64,000 bases of DNA from Hyalangium gracile (GCF_020103725.1 NZ_JAHXBG010000008.1:310001-374000), one strand, 5' to 3'. Shown: positions 27,471 through 36,728, counted from the stretch's first letter. Translations and numbers: made by a program. The notes: generated from the sequence alone by a model not told the origin.

Positions 27471-27574
27471 GGGGTTCACTCCGGGTTCGAGTCAGGAGAC
27501 GCCCTGTAAGTTGCCGTTCCTCTGTTGGGACGAAAGATGCTGTCCATTGACGGACCGTCTCACAGGTGGAACGA

Positions 27575-28468
27575 ATGGACCTGCAGGCCCTCGCTGACTT
27601 CAACCTCGTCGCCCGGCACGGAGGGTTCGCACGCGCCGCACGCGCCGCGGGTCGCCCGAAGGCGACCCTGTCCCGCCGGGTCGCGGAGCTGGAGGCCAGC
27701 CTCAACCTGCGCCTGTTCGAGCGCGGGGCGCGCACCCTGAAGCTCACCGAGGAAGGGCGGGCGCTCTTCGAGCGAACGGGCTCATTGCTCACCGAGCTCG
27801 ACGAGGCCGCGGCAGCGATCGCCTCGGGTGGGGAGAAGCCGCGAGGCAGGTTGCGGATCAGCGCGCCTCTGCTCTTTTCGCAGACCGCGATGGGGAAGCT
27901 CGCGGCCGGCTTCGCGCTGAAACATCCGGAGGTCCGGCTTGAGATCACGGCGGAAGATCGGGCCGTGGACATCGTCGAGGAAGGTTATGACCTGGTGATC
28001 CGGGTCAATCCGAATCCGGATGAAGGCCTCGTCGGACGAATCTTTCTGCGTGACCGGCTGATGGTCGTCGCGAGCCCGGGCCTCGCTCGCCCGGCGGGCA
28101 ATGTCGCTGTTCCGGCCGTAGTGCGGGGGGCGGGCGACCGGACTGCCGCCTGGGATGTGATGGTGCCAACTGGAAGAGCACGCATCGCGATAGAGCCAGT
28201 CCTTCGCCTGTCATCGCTCGTCATGGTCCGCGATGCTGTCCGAGCCGGCGTCGGCGCTGGACGGCTCCCCGTGTCACTCGTCAGTCACGATCTGGCTGCT
28301 GGCACGCTGGTGCACTGGGGGGATGCGCTCGGGCCAGACATCGCCCTGTGGACGCTCTATCCGTCGCGGCGGCTGCTGAGCGCTCGTGTATCCGCCTTCC
28401 TCGACTACTTGAAGGAAGCTTTCCCTCTGGGAACGCCTGACGAGCTGGCTGCCTATATCGGAGCGTGA
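27575..28468 (+). CDS. LysR-family transcriptional regulator
   Basis: 297 residues. The winged HTH is at residues 1-60 (ALADFNLVARHGGFARAARA then RPKATLSRRVAELEASL). The LysR substrate-binding domain follows (PRGRLRISAPLLFSQTAMGK, DLVIRVNP, DRLMVVASPGL). It resembles the CrgA/DhcR-like group whose members control divergent oxidoreductase genes. The ATG at 27575 fits the usual MDLQALADFNLVA start; a GTG three codons upstream is an alternative. The NmrA-like gene on the other strand is the natural target, with the operator expected in 27471-27574. Confidence 0.85.
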   Translation: MDLQALADFNLVARHGGFARAARAAGRPKATLSRRVAELEASLNLRLFERGARTLKLTEEGRALFERTGSLLTELDEAAAAIASGGEKPRGRLRISAPLLFSQTAMGKLAAGFALKHPEVRLEITAEDRAVDIVEEGYDLVIRVNPNPDEGLVGRIFLRDRLMVVASPGLARPAGNVAVPAVVRGAGDRTAAWDVMVPTGRARIAIEPVLRLSSLVMVRDAVRAGVGAGRLPVSLVSHDLAAGTLVHWGDALGPDIALWTLYPSRRLLSARVSAFLDYLKEAFPLGTPDELAAYIGA

Positions 28469-28602
28469 CGGAGAGAGACGGCCGCGCCGGGGCAACCAGA
28501 AATCGGGTCTTATCCGCCCGGTTGCGGCTCGGGCAGGGGGGAATTCGCCAGAGACACCCGATTGGGAGTGGATCGGGGCGGGGAGGCGGCGACCGTGAAC
28601 CG

Positions 28603-28627
28603 AACTGGTATGACAGGCATACCAGTT
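28603..28627. repeat. Perfect 10-bp inverted repeat
   Basis: AACTGGTATG and CATACCAGTT form a perfect inverted repeat around the 5-nt spacer ACAGG. It lies in the 262-bp gap between the LysR gene and the minus-strand gene ending at 28731. There is no T-run after either arm, so a protein operator (TetR- or HxlR-like size) is as likely as an RNA hairpin. The rest of 28469-28730 holds nothing recognised. Confidence 0.5.
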
Positions 28628-28730
28628 GGCTTGAGTCTCGCCATCATGGCGGAGCCGCCGCGCAACCCCCCAGGAGGTGCTTGAATCGGAGACGGGGGGC
28701 AAGCTCGGCGGGCAGTGGGGTGACCCGCGG

Positions 28731-29024
28731 CTACGACCAGAAGGCGTGGAAGCTGAAATCGCAATCCATGCGGGAGGACTGATCGGTGTAACCGGTTTCG
28801 AGGCGGATCCTCGATTTTGATGACGACTCATCCTCGCTGACGAGGAGCACTTGGGCGGTGATGTAGGGTCCCGATGGGGAGGCGACCACGACAGGGATGG
28901 ACGAGAACGTGCCCTGGAGATCGATGAAGTAGATGCCGCTGCCTCCCTTCGTCACCGAGAAGTTTCCTGAACCGGCGTACACCGTGCCGGGTCCTCCCAG
29001 GATGAGTCCGTAAGCCTGCTGCAT
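28731..29024 (-). CDS. Small beta-rich hypothetical protein
   Basis: 97 residues, no signal peptide. The sequence is rich in Gly, Ser and beta-branched residues (GTVYAGSGNFSVTKGGSGIY, then FIDLQGTFSSIPVVVASPSG) and ends in FHAFWS. This alternating pattern resembles small beta-sandwich domains at the ends of phage tail or surface proteins. The start follows AAGGGA about 12 bases upstream. Function unknown; it stands alone. Confidence 0.5.
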   Translation of the reverse strand: MQQAYGLILGGPGTVYAGSGNFSVTKGGSGIYFIDLQGTFSSIPVVVASPSGPYITAQVLLVSEDESSSKSRIRLETGYTDQSSRMDCDFSFHAFWS

Positions 29025-29417
29025 TGAGGTGTCTTCCCTTGAGGTATGTGAGCCACGTCATGAGGCTCGAGGCGAGGAATCCTTCCTGCCTGGCCTGGCA
29101 CGGTGCAGGCGGCATGCCGAGGCTGTAGGAAGGCACGATGCCTCAGAAGCTGCCTTGGGTTCGTAGCGGCACCGCGGCTGACATGCCAGCCTCAACGGGT
29201 AACAGCGATCCCCGCTGACGTGTCGGCCCTGTCAGTGACATGTCAGCATGCGGAGACCGACAGCTCCTGTCGACCATGGTCGAGGCCATGGGCCGCACCC
29301 ACCAGATGAACCCCGAGTGGCAGGCGCAGCAGAACTGGAAGCACCCGCAGGCCATGGCGCAGATCCAGGAGGCTGGCCGGCAGATGACCCCAGCAACGGG
29401 CCTATCGAGCTCCGCGA
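29025..29417. other. Intergenic region with palindromic GACATGTC-type motifs
   Basis: No convincing gene. GGCTGACATGCCAGCC (29176-29191) is a near-perfect palindrome. GCTGACGTGTC (29214-29224) and GACATGTCAGC (29237-29247) are inverted repeats with 10 of 11 matching. The shared core CTGACATG(T/C)CAG suggests a binding site used three times. A short plus-strand stretch near 29270-29390 reads TMVEAMGRTHQMNPEWQAQQ and may be a coding relic. Confidence 0.4.
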
Positions 29418-31331
29418 CTACGGCGCGGCAATCACCAGCTGCTTGCCGGCGGGGATGTTGCGGTGGTCCGTGATGTTGTTCCACCGCTTGATGTCCTCGA
29501 CGGTGACGCCGTAGCGCTGGGCCACCGACCAGAGCGTCTCGCCCACGGCCAGGGTGTGCACCGCGCTCCGGGCCGACTGCACCTTCGGCGGCGCCTGCGT
29601 GGTGGCCACCACCGTGCCGGCGCGCTCCTGCACCGCGGCGGGCGCGCTGCCCGGGTACACCTGGATGACGGTGCCCACCCGCAGCCCGCGCTTGCGGCGC
29701 GGCAGCTCGTTCCACTTGCGCAGGTCATCCACCGTCACGTTGAAGTGCTGGGCAATGGCCCACAGGCTGTCGCCCTCCTGCACGCCGTAGGTGATGCGCG
29801 TCTTGCCGCCAATCACCTCCGTCTTGAGGGTGCCGGTGGCCACCGGCGCCCGAGGCGTGCCCGCGGGGATCTCCTCCTCGGGGCGCAGCACCGTCACGCC
29901 GCTGCGGCGGGCCTGGGCCACCTTGCGCTCCAGCGCCGCGGAGCCGTTGCGGCCGCCCGGCACGGGGATGGCCAGCTCCGCGTTGATGCGCAGCGAGCGC
30001 GCGCTCTTCAGCCGGTTGAACTGGAGGATGGCCTCCGACGCGCTGCCGTACGCCAGGGCGATCTTCGACAGCGTGTCCCCGCGCCTCACCTTGTGGATGC
30101 GGAAGCTCAGCCGCTCGCTGGGTGACAGCTGCTTGAAGTTCTGCGCGAACAGCTCCGAGCTGCCCTTGGGCAGCCGCAGCACGTACGGCTGCTTCTCGGT
30201 GGCCGGCGGGGTGCACCAGCGCTTGAGCTCCGGGTTGAGCTCCTGCACGTCCTTGACGTTCACCCCGGCGGCGCGGGCAAGCACGTCCAGGTCCGTGGCG
30301 TCCACCAGCTTCACCTCGTCGTACTCCAGCGGAGGCTCGTACTCGAACTCCTCCTCGCGGAAGCCAAAGGCGCTGGGGTTCTTGGCGATCAGCGCCGCGG
30401 CGATCAGCTTGGGCACGTAGTGCTTGGTCTCCTTGGCGAAGCCCCGCTCCTCGGACAGCGCCCAGAAGTTGGAGGTGTTGTGCCGGTCCATCAGCCGGCG
30501 CACGCGCCCGCCGCCGGTGTTGTAGCCGGCCCACGCCAGGTACCAGTGCCCCAGCTCGCCATACAGCTGCTTGAGGTAGTTGGCCGCCGCGTGGGTGGCC
30601 TTGATGGGATCGCGGCGCTCGTCCACCCAGAAGTCCTGGCGCAGCCCGTACTGCCGGCCCGTGCTGGAGATGAACTGCCAGGGGCCCGCCGCGTGCGCCC
30701 ACGAGTAGGCGCTGGTGGAGAACCCGCTCTCGATCATCGCCAGGTACACCGTGTCGCGCGGCAGGCCCTTCTGCTCGAGGATGGGCTGCATCACCGGCAG
30801 GTAGCGCGTGGAGCGCGACACCCACTTGCGGTACCACTTGCGGCCCGGCCCCTGGAAGAACTGGATGTACTGGGCCACCAGCGGCTGCATCTCCAGGGGG
30901 ATGTCGTACCGGTCTTGGATCTGCGCGACGTCGAAGTTCTCCAGGTCCTTGATGAGGGGCAGCTCGGGGAGGGTGTCGTCCTCACGGAGGGTGGGCTCCT
31001 CCAGGGCATCCAGCATGCGCAGGCGCAGCGGGTTGGCCAGCCCCAGCCGGCGCAGCGACTGGAGCACCTCCGCGTTGGGCCTGGCGGCGGGGTCCAGCGA
31101 GGCGCCCTCCAGGGCGCGCAGCTCCTCGAGCTCCGCGGACTCGGACTCGACGTCCTCGTTGGCCTCCTCGGGCTCCTCGGCCTCCTCGGAAACAGTGCTG
31201 CCCAGCAGCAGCTTCTTGTCCTCCGCCTCCAGCACGCGCATGCCGGGCGGCGGAGGCGGCATCGGCAGCTCCTCCTTGGAGGAGGGGACCGAGGCGGTGA
31301 GGGCGGCCAGCATCAGGCAGAGAGACGGCAT
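29418..31331 (-). CDS. mltD: MltD-like lytic transglycosylase with LysM repeats
   Basis: 637 residues with an N-terminal hydrophobic signal (MPSLCLMLAALTASV) and an acidic low-complexity stretch (residues 45-75). The SLT domain (about 165-330) has the catalytic Glu201 in YLAMIESGFSTSAYSWAHAA and the GPWQFISSTGRQYGL and AWAGYNTGGGRVRR motifs. At least three LysM-type repeats follow (SFRIHKVRRGDTLSKIALAY, ITYGVQEGDSLWAIAQHFNV, VHTLAVGETLWSVAQRYGVT), with a fourth LysM-like unit before them. It cleaves peptidoglycan strands in the periplasm, in growth, development or predation. The start at 31331 has AGGG upstream. It is monocistronic. Confidence 0.9.
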   Translation of the reverse strand: MPSLCLMLAALTASVPSSKEELPMPPPPPGMRVLEAEDKKLLLGSTVSEEAEEPEEANEDVESESAELEELRALEGASLDPAARPNAEVLQSLRRLGLANPLRLRMLDALEEPTLREDDTLPELPLIKDLENFDVAQIQDRYDIPLEMQPLVAQYIQFFQGPGRKWYRKWVSRSTRYLPVMQPILEQKGLPRDTVYLAMIESGFSTSAYSWAHAAGPWQFISSTGRQYGLRQDFWVDERRDPIKATHAAANYLKQLYGELGHWYLAWAGYNTGGGRVRRLMDRHNTSNFWALSEERGFAKETKHYVPKLIAAALIAKNPSAFGFREEEFEYEPPLEYDEVKLVDATDLDVLARAAGVNVKDVQELNPELKRWCTPPATEKQPYVLRLPKGSSELFAQNFKQLSPSERLSFRIHKVRRGDTLSKIALAYGSASEAILQFNRLKSARSLRINAELAIPVPGGRNGSAALERKVAQARRSGVTVLRPEEEIPAGTPRAPVATGTLKTEVIGGKTRITYGVQEGDSLWAIAQHFNVTVDDLRKWNELPRRKRGLRVGTVIQVYPGSAPAAVQERAGTVVATTQAPPKVQSARSAVHTLAVGETLWSVAQRYGVTVEDIKRWNNITDHRNIPAGKQLVIAAP

Positions 31332-31477
31332 GGAGACCCTGAGGGCATGCGCCCGGAAAGCAGGAGAAGACCCAAGTTTCCGTGATTTTCCTTGACAGTC
31401 AAACAAGCAACCCGGCGGGCTGCTTCCCGAGCAGGCATTAGCAGCCCGGGCGTTTCACTGCCAGTCCGGAATTCCGC

Positions 31478-33019
31478 CTACTTGCCTGCCGCGGGCTGGC
31501 CGTGGCCGGGGCCGAGGATGCGGGGCAGGTAGGTGGCGTAGTCGAAGTGGGGCGAGTTCTCGGGGTTGTGGCAGGTGACGCACAGGGCGTTGCCGGGGTT
31601 GCGGACGATGTTCTTCGTCGTCGGCTCCTCGGAGTGGAGCGAGCCGGGGCCGTGGCAGCTCTCGCAGCCCACGCCCTCGCGCCCCGCCACCTTGTCCAGC
31701 CGGCAGACGCCGCCGGGCTTCTCGTAGCCAGTGACATGACAGCCCACGCAGTTGAGATGGAACTGCTTGCCCTTCTCCTCGAGCGTGGTCCACCCGTGGG
31801 CGTGCTTGGAATGCTCCCAGACGGGCATGGCCTCCGCGTGGCAGTCCTGGCAGGGGCCGTTGCCCACGAAGGCGGCCTCGCCCTTCTTCGGCGCCGGGCA
31901 GTCCTCGCCGTGCTCCCTGGCCCAGGCCAGGTTCATCTGCCCCACGTCCCGGTCATACGCCTGCACCACCTTCAGCACGTCCGGCTGGCCCAGCAGGGTG
32001 GACTCCAGCGGCAGGAAGCGCAGCGAGAAGCTGTTGGTGCCCGCCGGGGCCTCCACCGGCTCGGTGAGCAGCTTCTGCTTGCGCGCCACCAGCTCCTCCA
32101 GCTTGGCCTGCTTGGCCTTGTGGAGCTGGGGATCGATGCCCGGCAGGTTGATCTCCTTGTTGAGCAGGCCCAGGCGCTGGTCCAGCAGCGCCACCTCGCG
32201 CTCGGTGTCGCCCTGGGACTTCACCTGGGAGAAGCGGCCCTTCCGGGGGCCGTAGCCCAGGTCCACGCGCAACAGCTCTCGGCCCTTGCTCTGCAGCCCC
32301 ACCACGGGCACGGCGGCGCGCACCAGCTTGTGCTCCTCGCCGCTGAACTCGGTGGCCGTGTGGGTGGCGAGGATGAGGTCCGCCTCCAGCCCGGGCTGGT
32401 CCGCCGCGGCCTGCACCTGCTCCACCGTGCCGTGGAAGAGCGCCACCACGAAGTCCGCGCCCTCCTTGCGGGCCTGGGCGCTGCCCCGGGTGAGCTGCTC
32501 CACGCTCTGGGCGGCCACCACGCCCACCTGGCGCGCCCCGGCCGGCAGCAGCTTCACGCCCCCGGGCGGCAGCTCCGGCAGGCCCAGCCCCTGGCGGAAG
32601 GCCACGCCGCGCACGTCATCCAGCTCGCCCGTGGCCCGGACGGCCAGCCCCATGCGCTTCATGGACTCGGCGAGCGCCTGCGCCTTGCGCTCCTCCTGGG
32701 GCACCTGGGCCGGCTTGAGCGTCGGCTCTCCGAAGAGGCTGTCGCCGCCGTCGATATAGAGGAGGGGCAGCCCGCTCTTGCGCGCCTGCTCCACCGCGAA
32801 GGCCGCCCGGTCGATGCCGCCGCGCATGTTCTCGCTGCAGCCGCAGGGGCCCAGGTAGCCGCGCGTGTCCGCGGAGAGCAGGAGCAGGGCACCCGAGCCC
32901 TGGGCGCTGGCCGCCGGCGCCGCCTCGGCGGTCCCGACGGGCTGGACGGGGGACTCCGGGGCGCGCTTGCACCCGGCGAGCACCCCCGCCAGCAGCACCA
33001 GGACGGCGACAGCCCGCAT
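31478..33019 (-). CDS. Multiheme c-type cytochrome lipoprotein with metallophosphatase-like domain
   Basis: 513 residues. A lipobox (VLAGVLAGCKRAP, Cys at about 17) anchors it to the membrane. An N-terminal 5'-nucleotidase-like domain shows SADTRGYLGPCGCSENMRGG and LYIDGGDSLFG, the Asp and Asp/Gly sites of calcineurin-type phosphoesterases, though the usual GNHE block is not clear. The C-terminal third has four CXXCH heme sites: CQDCH, CVGCH, CESCH and CVTCH. Fusions of this kind occur in anaerobic and predatory deltaproteobacteria; the redox partner is unknown. Its ATG shares one base with the stop of the CheY-like gene upstream (TGATG), so the two are coupled. Confidence 0.8.
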   Translation of the reverse strand: MRAVAVLVLLAGVLAGCKRAPESPVQPVGTAEAAPAASAQGSGALLLLSADTRGYLGPCGCSENMRGGIDRAAFAVEQARKSGLPLLYIDGGDSLFGEPTLKPAQVPQEERKAQALAESMKRMGLAVRATGELDDVRGVAFRQGLGLPELPPGGVKLLPAGARQVGVVAAQSVEQLTRGSAQARKEGADFVVALFHGTVEQVQAAADQPGLEADLILATHTATEFSGEEHKLVRAAVPVVGLQSKGRELLRVDLGYGPRKGRFSQVKSQGDTEREVALLDQRLGLLNKEINLPGIDPQLHKAKQAKLEELVARKQKLLTEPVEAPAGTNSFSLRFLPLESTLLGQPDVLKVVQAYDRDVGQMNLAWAREHGEDCPAPKKGEAAFVGNGPCQDCHAEAMPVWEHSKHAHGWTTLEEKGKQFHLNCVGCHVTGYEKPGGVCRLDKVAGREGVGCESCHGPGSLHSEEPTTKNIVRNPGNALCVTCHNPENSPHFDYATYLPRILGPGHGQPAAGK

Positions 33020-33402
33020 CACCAGAGGATGCTCTGCACCAGCTCGTCGACCCGCTCGCCCATGGCCTCCAGCCCGTTCACCTTGGACAGGGAGCCATCG
33101 GCACCCACCTGCTCGGCCAGCTTGGACAGCTCGTCGTCCGGGAGGCTGGAGAACAGGATGATGGGGATGTCCTGTGTGCCGTACTCGTTCTTCAACGTGC
33201 GGCAGATGTCCGTGCCCTTGGCCTCGGGCATGTGGATGTCGGTGAGGATGAGATCCGGCCGCCACGTCCGAAGAGTCTTCTCGAACTCCATCAGCGTCGA
33301 GGTGGCGACCACCTCATAGCCGCGTGCCTCGAGAACGGCCTTCTCCATGGCGAGGGTGATCTCGCTGTCGTCGATGAGGAGGATTTTTCGCTTCTCTTGC
33401 AC
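33019..33402 (-). CDS. CheY-like single-domain response regulator
   Basis: 127 residues, only a receiver domain: acidic pair Asp11-Asp12, phospho-acceptor Asp55 in LTDIHMPE, Ser85/Ser86 region and Lys107 in SLSKVNG. There is no output domain, so it acts by binding a partner or in a phosphorelay. The start is GTG (33402) with AAGG about 10 bases upstream. It is co-transcribed and overlaps by one base with the multiheme lipoprotein gene, an unusual partner. Confidence 0.85.
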   Translation of the reverse strand: MQEKRKILLIDDSEITLAMEKAVLEARGYEVVATSTLMEFEKTLRTWRPDLILTDIHMPEAKGTDICRTLKNEYGTQDIPIILFSSLPDDELSKLAEQVGADGSLSKVNGLEAMGERVDELVQSILW

Positions 33403-33579
33403 GGCGACCTTCCCTTGGAGCCTCGTTCTAACTTATCCGCCTCCCGAGGTACCACGGCTTTCCACGCGCCTGGTTGCCTGACGCCCCCCTTGCCCTGTCC
33501 ACGGGCATACGATCCGCTGCTTCGACCCTTGAATGAAGATTGCGCGCCGGGGGGCCCGGACGGAGTAAGGAGAGCGCCT

Positions 33580-35202
33580 ATGTTCCGAGCCTTTCCGGCC
33601 TTCTGCGCCCTGGTCCTCGTCAGCCTCCCGGCGTGGGCCCTCAATGCCGGTCTGGGTCCACCTCCACCTACCGTGGACCGGCAGACCCCCCAGGCCACCG
33701 TCCAGGGCTTCCTGGAGGCGGCCCACTCCGGGGACTACAAGCGGGCGGCGCACTACCTGGACCTGGACAAGCTGCCCCGCTCCGAGCAGCCCGAGCGCGG
33801 GGCCCAATTGGCCCGCCGGCTCAAGTTCGTCATCGACCGCAAGCTCCCGGTGGACCTGTCCTCCCTGAGCAAGGCCCCCGAGGGGGACCCGGCCGACGCC
33901 CGCTTCGACCTGGTGGGCATCATCCGCCTGGACGGGGCGGAGGTGCCCATCCGCCTGCAGCGCGTGGCGGGGGGGGAGGACGGTGCGCTGGTGTGGGTGT
34001 TCAACGAGGCCACCGTGGGGCAGGTGGACAAGCTCTTCGACCGGTACGGCCCGCTGCTGGCCGAGACGCTGCCGGCGGTCTTCTTCGAGCGGCCGGTGCT
34101 GGGGCTGGAGCCGTGGCAGTGGCTGGGGCTGCTGGTGGTGCTGGTGGCCGGCTGGGTGCTGGCGCTGCTCCTGGAGCGGGCGACGCTGGCGTTCTCCATG
34201 CGGCTGGCCCGGTGGACGAAGATCGGCTGGGACGACTCGGTGGTGGACTCGGGGCGGGGCCCGCTGCGCCTGCCGTACTACTCGGCGCTGCTGGCGCTCG
34301 GCGCCTCCTTTTTGTTGCTGCCCCAACCGACGCACCGGGTGATTGATCGGCTCTGCTACTCGCTGGTCATCGTGGCGGTGGCCTGGTTCATCCTGCGCGT
34401 GCTGAAGGTGACCACCGCTTATGTGCACGAGAAGGTGGGGCAGAAGGCGGAGGATGCGGCGCGGCTGCGCAGCCTGAGCACGCAGCTGGCGGTGCTGCGG
34501 CGGGTGCTCGAGGTGGCCACCTACATCGTCGCGGCGGCGCTGCTGCTGATGCAGTTCGAGGTGGTGCGCAACGTGGGTGTGTCGCTGCTGGCCTCGGCGG
34601 GCCTGGCGGGCCTCGTCATCGGCCTCGCGGCGCAGAAGTCCATCTCCACGCTGCTGGCCGGCATCCAGATGTCGATGACGCAGCCCATCCGCCTGGGGGA
34701 CCAGGTGGTGGTGGAGAACGAGTTCGGCACCGTGGAGGAGATCACCCTCACCTATGTGGTGGTGAAGGTGTGGGACGAGCGCCGCCTGGTCATCCCCATC
34801 ACCCAGTTCCTGGACAAGCCGTTCCAGAACTGGAGCCGGGCCAACAAGATGATGCTGGGCGAGGTGCTGCTGCAGGTGGACTACTCGACGGACATCGACG
34901 CCCTGCGCGAGGAGCTCAAGCGCATCCTGGAGAACGAGGGCAAGGCGCTCTGGGACGGGAAGGTGCAGAGCGTCGTGGTGCTGAACGTCCTGGAGAAGAC
35001 GCTCTCGGTGCGAGCGCTGGTGAGCGCAGTGGACCCGGGCAAGCTGTTCGACCTGCGCTGCCTGGTGCGCGAGCGGCTCATCGTCTTCATGCGCCGGCAC
35101 CCGGGGTGGCTGCCCACGGTGCGCAGCGAGACGCGCCCGCTGGGGCCGCCGAGCCAGGCGGAGCAGGCGAGCCTGGGGCCGGCGCCAACGCCCCGGGCGT
35201 GA
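33580..35202 (+). CDS. MscS-type mechanosensitive channel
   Basis: 540 residues. A signal peptide (FPAFCALVLVSLPAWAL) leads an extracytoplasmic domain (about 30-165). Four or five membrane helices follow, ending with the pore-lining TM3 (LLASAGLAGLVIGLAAQKSI, Ala/Gly packed). The MscS beta domain comes next (IQMSMTQPIRLGDQVVVENE FGTVEEITLTYVVVKVWDE in two parts). It opens under membrane tension and releases solutes on osmotic downshift. The long exported N-terminal domain is larger than in E. coli MscS and may tune gating. The ATG at 33580 has TAAGGAG nine bases upstream. Confidence 0.9.
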   Translation: MFRAFPAFCALVLVSLPAWALNAGLGPPPPTVDRQTPQATVQGFLEAAHSGDYKRAAHYLDLDKLPRSEQPERGAQLARRLKFVIDRKLPVDLSSLSKAPEGDPADARFDLVGIIRLDGAEVPIRLQRVAGGEDGALVWVFNEATVGQVDKLFDRYGPLLAETLPAVFFERPVLGLEPWQWLGLLVVLVAGWVLALLLERATLAFSMRLARWTKIGWDDSVVDSGRGPLRLPYYSALLALGASFLLLPQPTHRVIDRLCYSLVIVAVAWFILRVLKVTTAYVHEKVGQKAEDAARLRSLSTQLAVLRRVLEVATYIVAAALLLMQFEVVRNVGVSLLASAGLAGLVIGLAAQKSISTLLAGIQMSMTQPIRLGDQVVVENEFGTVEEITLTYVVVKVWDERRLVIPITQFLDKPFQNWSRANKMMLGEVLLQVDYSTDIDALREELKRILENEGKALWDGKVQSVVVLNVLEKTLSVRALVSAVDPGKLFDLRCLVRERLIVFMRRHPGWLPTVRSETRPLGPPSQAEQASLGPAPTPRA

Positions 35203-35307
35203 CACCGGATCCAACGGCCGCTTGCCCGCTCACGAAGGGCTGAATAAGTCCGGCGCCAGGACGTCCGGGTTGCTGCAGTCACTCCTTCGTCGCTGGAGCT
35301 CACCTTG

Positions 35308-35883
35308 ATGAAGCGTCATGCCAGGGTGTGGGGCGCTGTCGTGCTGCTGGCCGCCATGCCATTACCGGCCCTCGCGCAGGAGCGAGGCCGCACCGATGGA
35401 CCCGAGGGTTCCGAGTACGGCAAGGGCGGTTATTCCCGCCCGAGCGGGAGGAGCCAGCTCTCGCTGCAGCTCGACTGGGGCGCGGGCGTCAACCAGGAGC
35501 CGCCGCCGGAGGATGCGCCCGAGGGGCCACCGCTCATGGTGGGGCTGACCGCCTCCTTCTGGGGAGATGACTGGTTCCAGCTGGACTTCAGCGGCGCGTA
35601 CCTGATGGATGGCGGGCGGGTGAACGTGCTGGTGGGGCCGCGCTTCCGCACCTACGGCTACCCGCTGAGCCTGCATGTGGGCCTGAAGGTGGGCGCCATC
35701 TTCATCCCCGAGCTGGGCGTGCGCTTCGGGCTGTCACCGCAGGGGGGCGCGGACCTGCTGCTGGGAGACCGGGAGAACATCATCCTGGGCCTCACCTACG
35801 CGCTGGACATTCCGCTGCCGGCCGAGGCGGACGGAGGGAGCAATACCCACCGTGTGTTCATGAGTGTCGGATACAGGTTCTAG
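35308..35883 (+). CDS. Probable outer-membrane beta-barrel protein
   Basis: 191 residues. The signal peptide ends at LPALAQE. The mature chain alternates polar and hydrophobic residues (QLSLQLDWGAGVN, PLMVGLTASFWGDDWFQLDF, GYPLSLHVGLKVGAIFI) and ends in VFMSVGYRF, a terminal aromatic signature for outer-membrane insertion. An eight-stranded barrel is plausible. Function unknown. Start at ATG 35308, GGAG nine bases upstream. It begins a run of envelope genes with the next three. Confidence 0.65.
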   Translation: MKRHARVWGAVVLLAAMPLPALAQERGRTDGPEGSEYGKGGYSRPSGRSQLSLQLDWGAGVNQEPPPEDAPEGPPLMVGLTASFWGDDWFQLDFSGAYLMDGGRVNVLVGPRFRTYGYPLSLHVGLKVGAIFIPELGVRFGLSPQGGADLLLGDRENIILGLTYALDIPLPAEADGGSNTHRVFMSVGYRF

Positions 35884-35887
35884 CGCC

Positions 35888-36715
35888 ATGATCCTCCCTG
35901 CCCTGATAGCCGCCGTGGCGCTCGCCACGGGCCAGACGCCGCAAGCCACCACCGCGCGCGGCACGACGGTGCCGGTGCTGCCCTTCCCCACGGGCGAGGT
36001 ACAGACCGTCAACCTCATCGAGTGGAACTCGAACCAGCTGCCGCGGCTCTACGAGCGCTCGGACCAGCTGCCGCTCACGGACGAGGAGGTGGCGAAGCTG
36101 TCCAAGGCGGGCTTCACCGCCCCGCAGCTGGTGAAGATGCTCGAGGAGCGCCGCTGCGCCTGTGACGCGAGCGCGGACGGGCTCATCCGGCTCAAGCAGG
36201 CGGGGGTGTCGCCGGAGGTGCTGTCGGCCATCTCCCTGCACGCGCTGCCGCCCAACCGCATGCTGAACCTGCTGGTGACGCTGGACTTCACGGGGGCCAG
36301 CCGGGACGCGCGCGAGGGCTTCCTCTACTTCTTCGTGGAGGATGGCGAGCTGACGCGGGTGCTGAGCCTGAACGTGCCGGACCTGCTGCGCAACCAGAAC
36401 GCGCACGACACGATGGTGGACCGCAGCGACATCCTCCGGGCCAGGACGGTGCGGCGCATCCAGCTGCCGGGCTCGGTGCCGCTCAAGACGTACGGGCCGC
36501 ACCGGGTGCTGGTGGCCGCCAGCGCGAGCCCCACGCTGACGCACCCCTCGCAGCTGACCCAGGCGGAGCGGGCCAGGGCCCAGCTCTACACCTTCGACTA
36601 CCCGCGCTCCTCGCTGCAGAGCCTCTGCCGGCTGACGGCGGGGTACAGGCAGGACGCGGTGCTTGGCTACAAGTGGCGCTTCGAGGGCAGCCGCTTCGAA
36701 TGCGAATGGAACTAG
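35888..36715 (+). CDS. Exported hypothetical protein
   Basis: 275 residues; the ATG at 35888 lies 4 bp after the previous stop. A short hydrophobic leader (ILPALIAAVALATG) suggests export. Then comes a helical segment (LTDEEVAKLSKAGFTAPQLV) repeated loosely as SADGLIRLKQAGVSPEVLSA. This pair of helix-hairpin units resembles the SHOCT-like or UBA-like repeats in periplasmic proteins. The C-terminal part is mixed beta (FLYFFVEDGELTRVLSLNV). Not recognised. It is co-directional with LpoB, 13 bp away. Confidence 0.55.
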   Translation: MILPALIAAVALATGQTPQATTARGTTVPVLPFPTGEVQTVNLIEWNSNQLPRLYERSDQLPLTDEEVAKLSKAGFTAPQLVKMLEERRCACDASADGLIRLKQAGVSPEVLSAISLHALPPNRMLNLLVTLDFTGASRDAREGFLYFFVEDGELTRVLSLNVPDLLRNQNAHDTMVDRSDILRARTVRRIQLPGSVPLKTYGPHRVLVAASASPTLTHPSQLTQAERARAQLYTFDYPRSSLQSLCRLTAGYRQDAVLGYKWRFEGSRFECEWN

Positions 36716-36728
36716 GAGTGCACACCCC

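Noticed and set aside
29240-29473. A small plus-strand protein gene reading MSACGDRQLLSTMVEAMGRT
   Set aside because: It runs into the end of the MltD-like gene on the other strand, lacks a ribosome site and loses coding character after about 45 codons; kept only as a possible relic.
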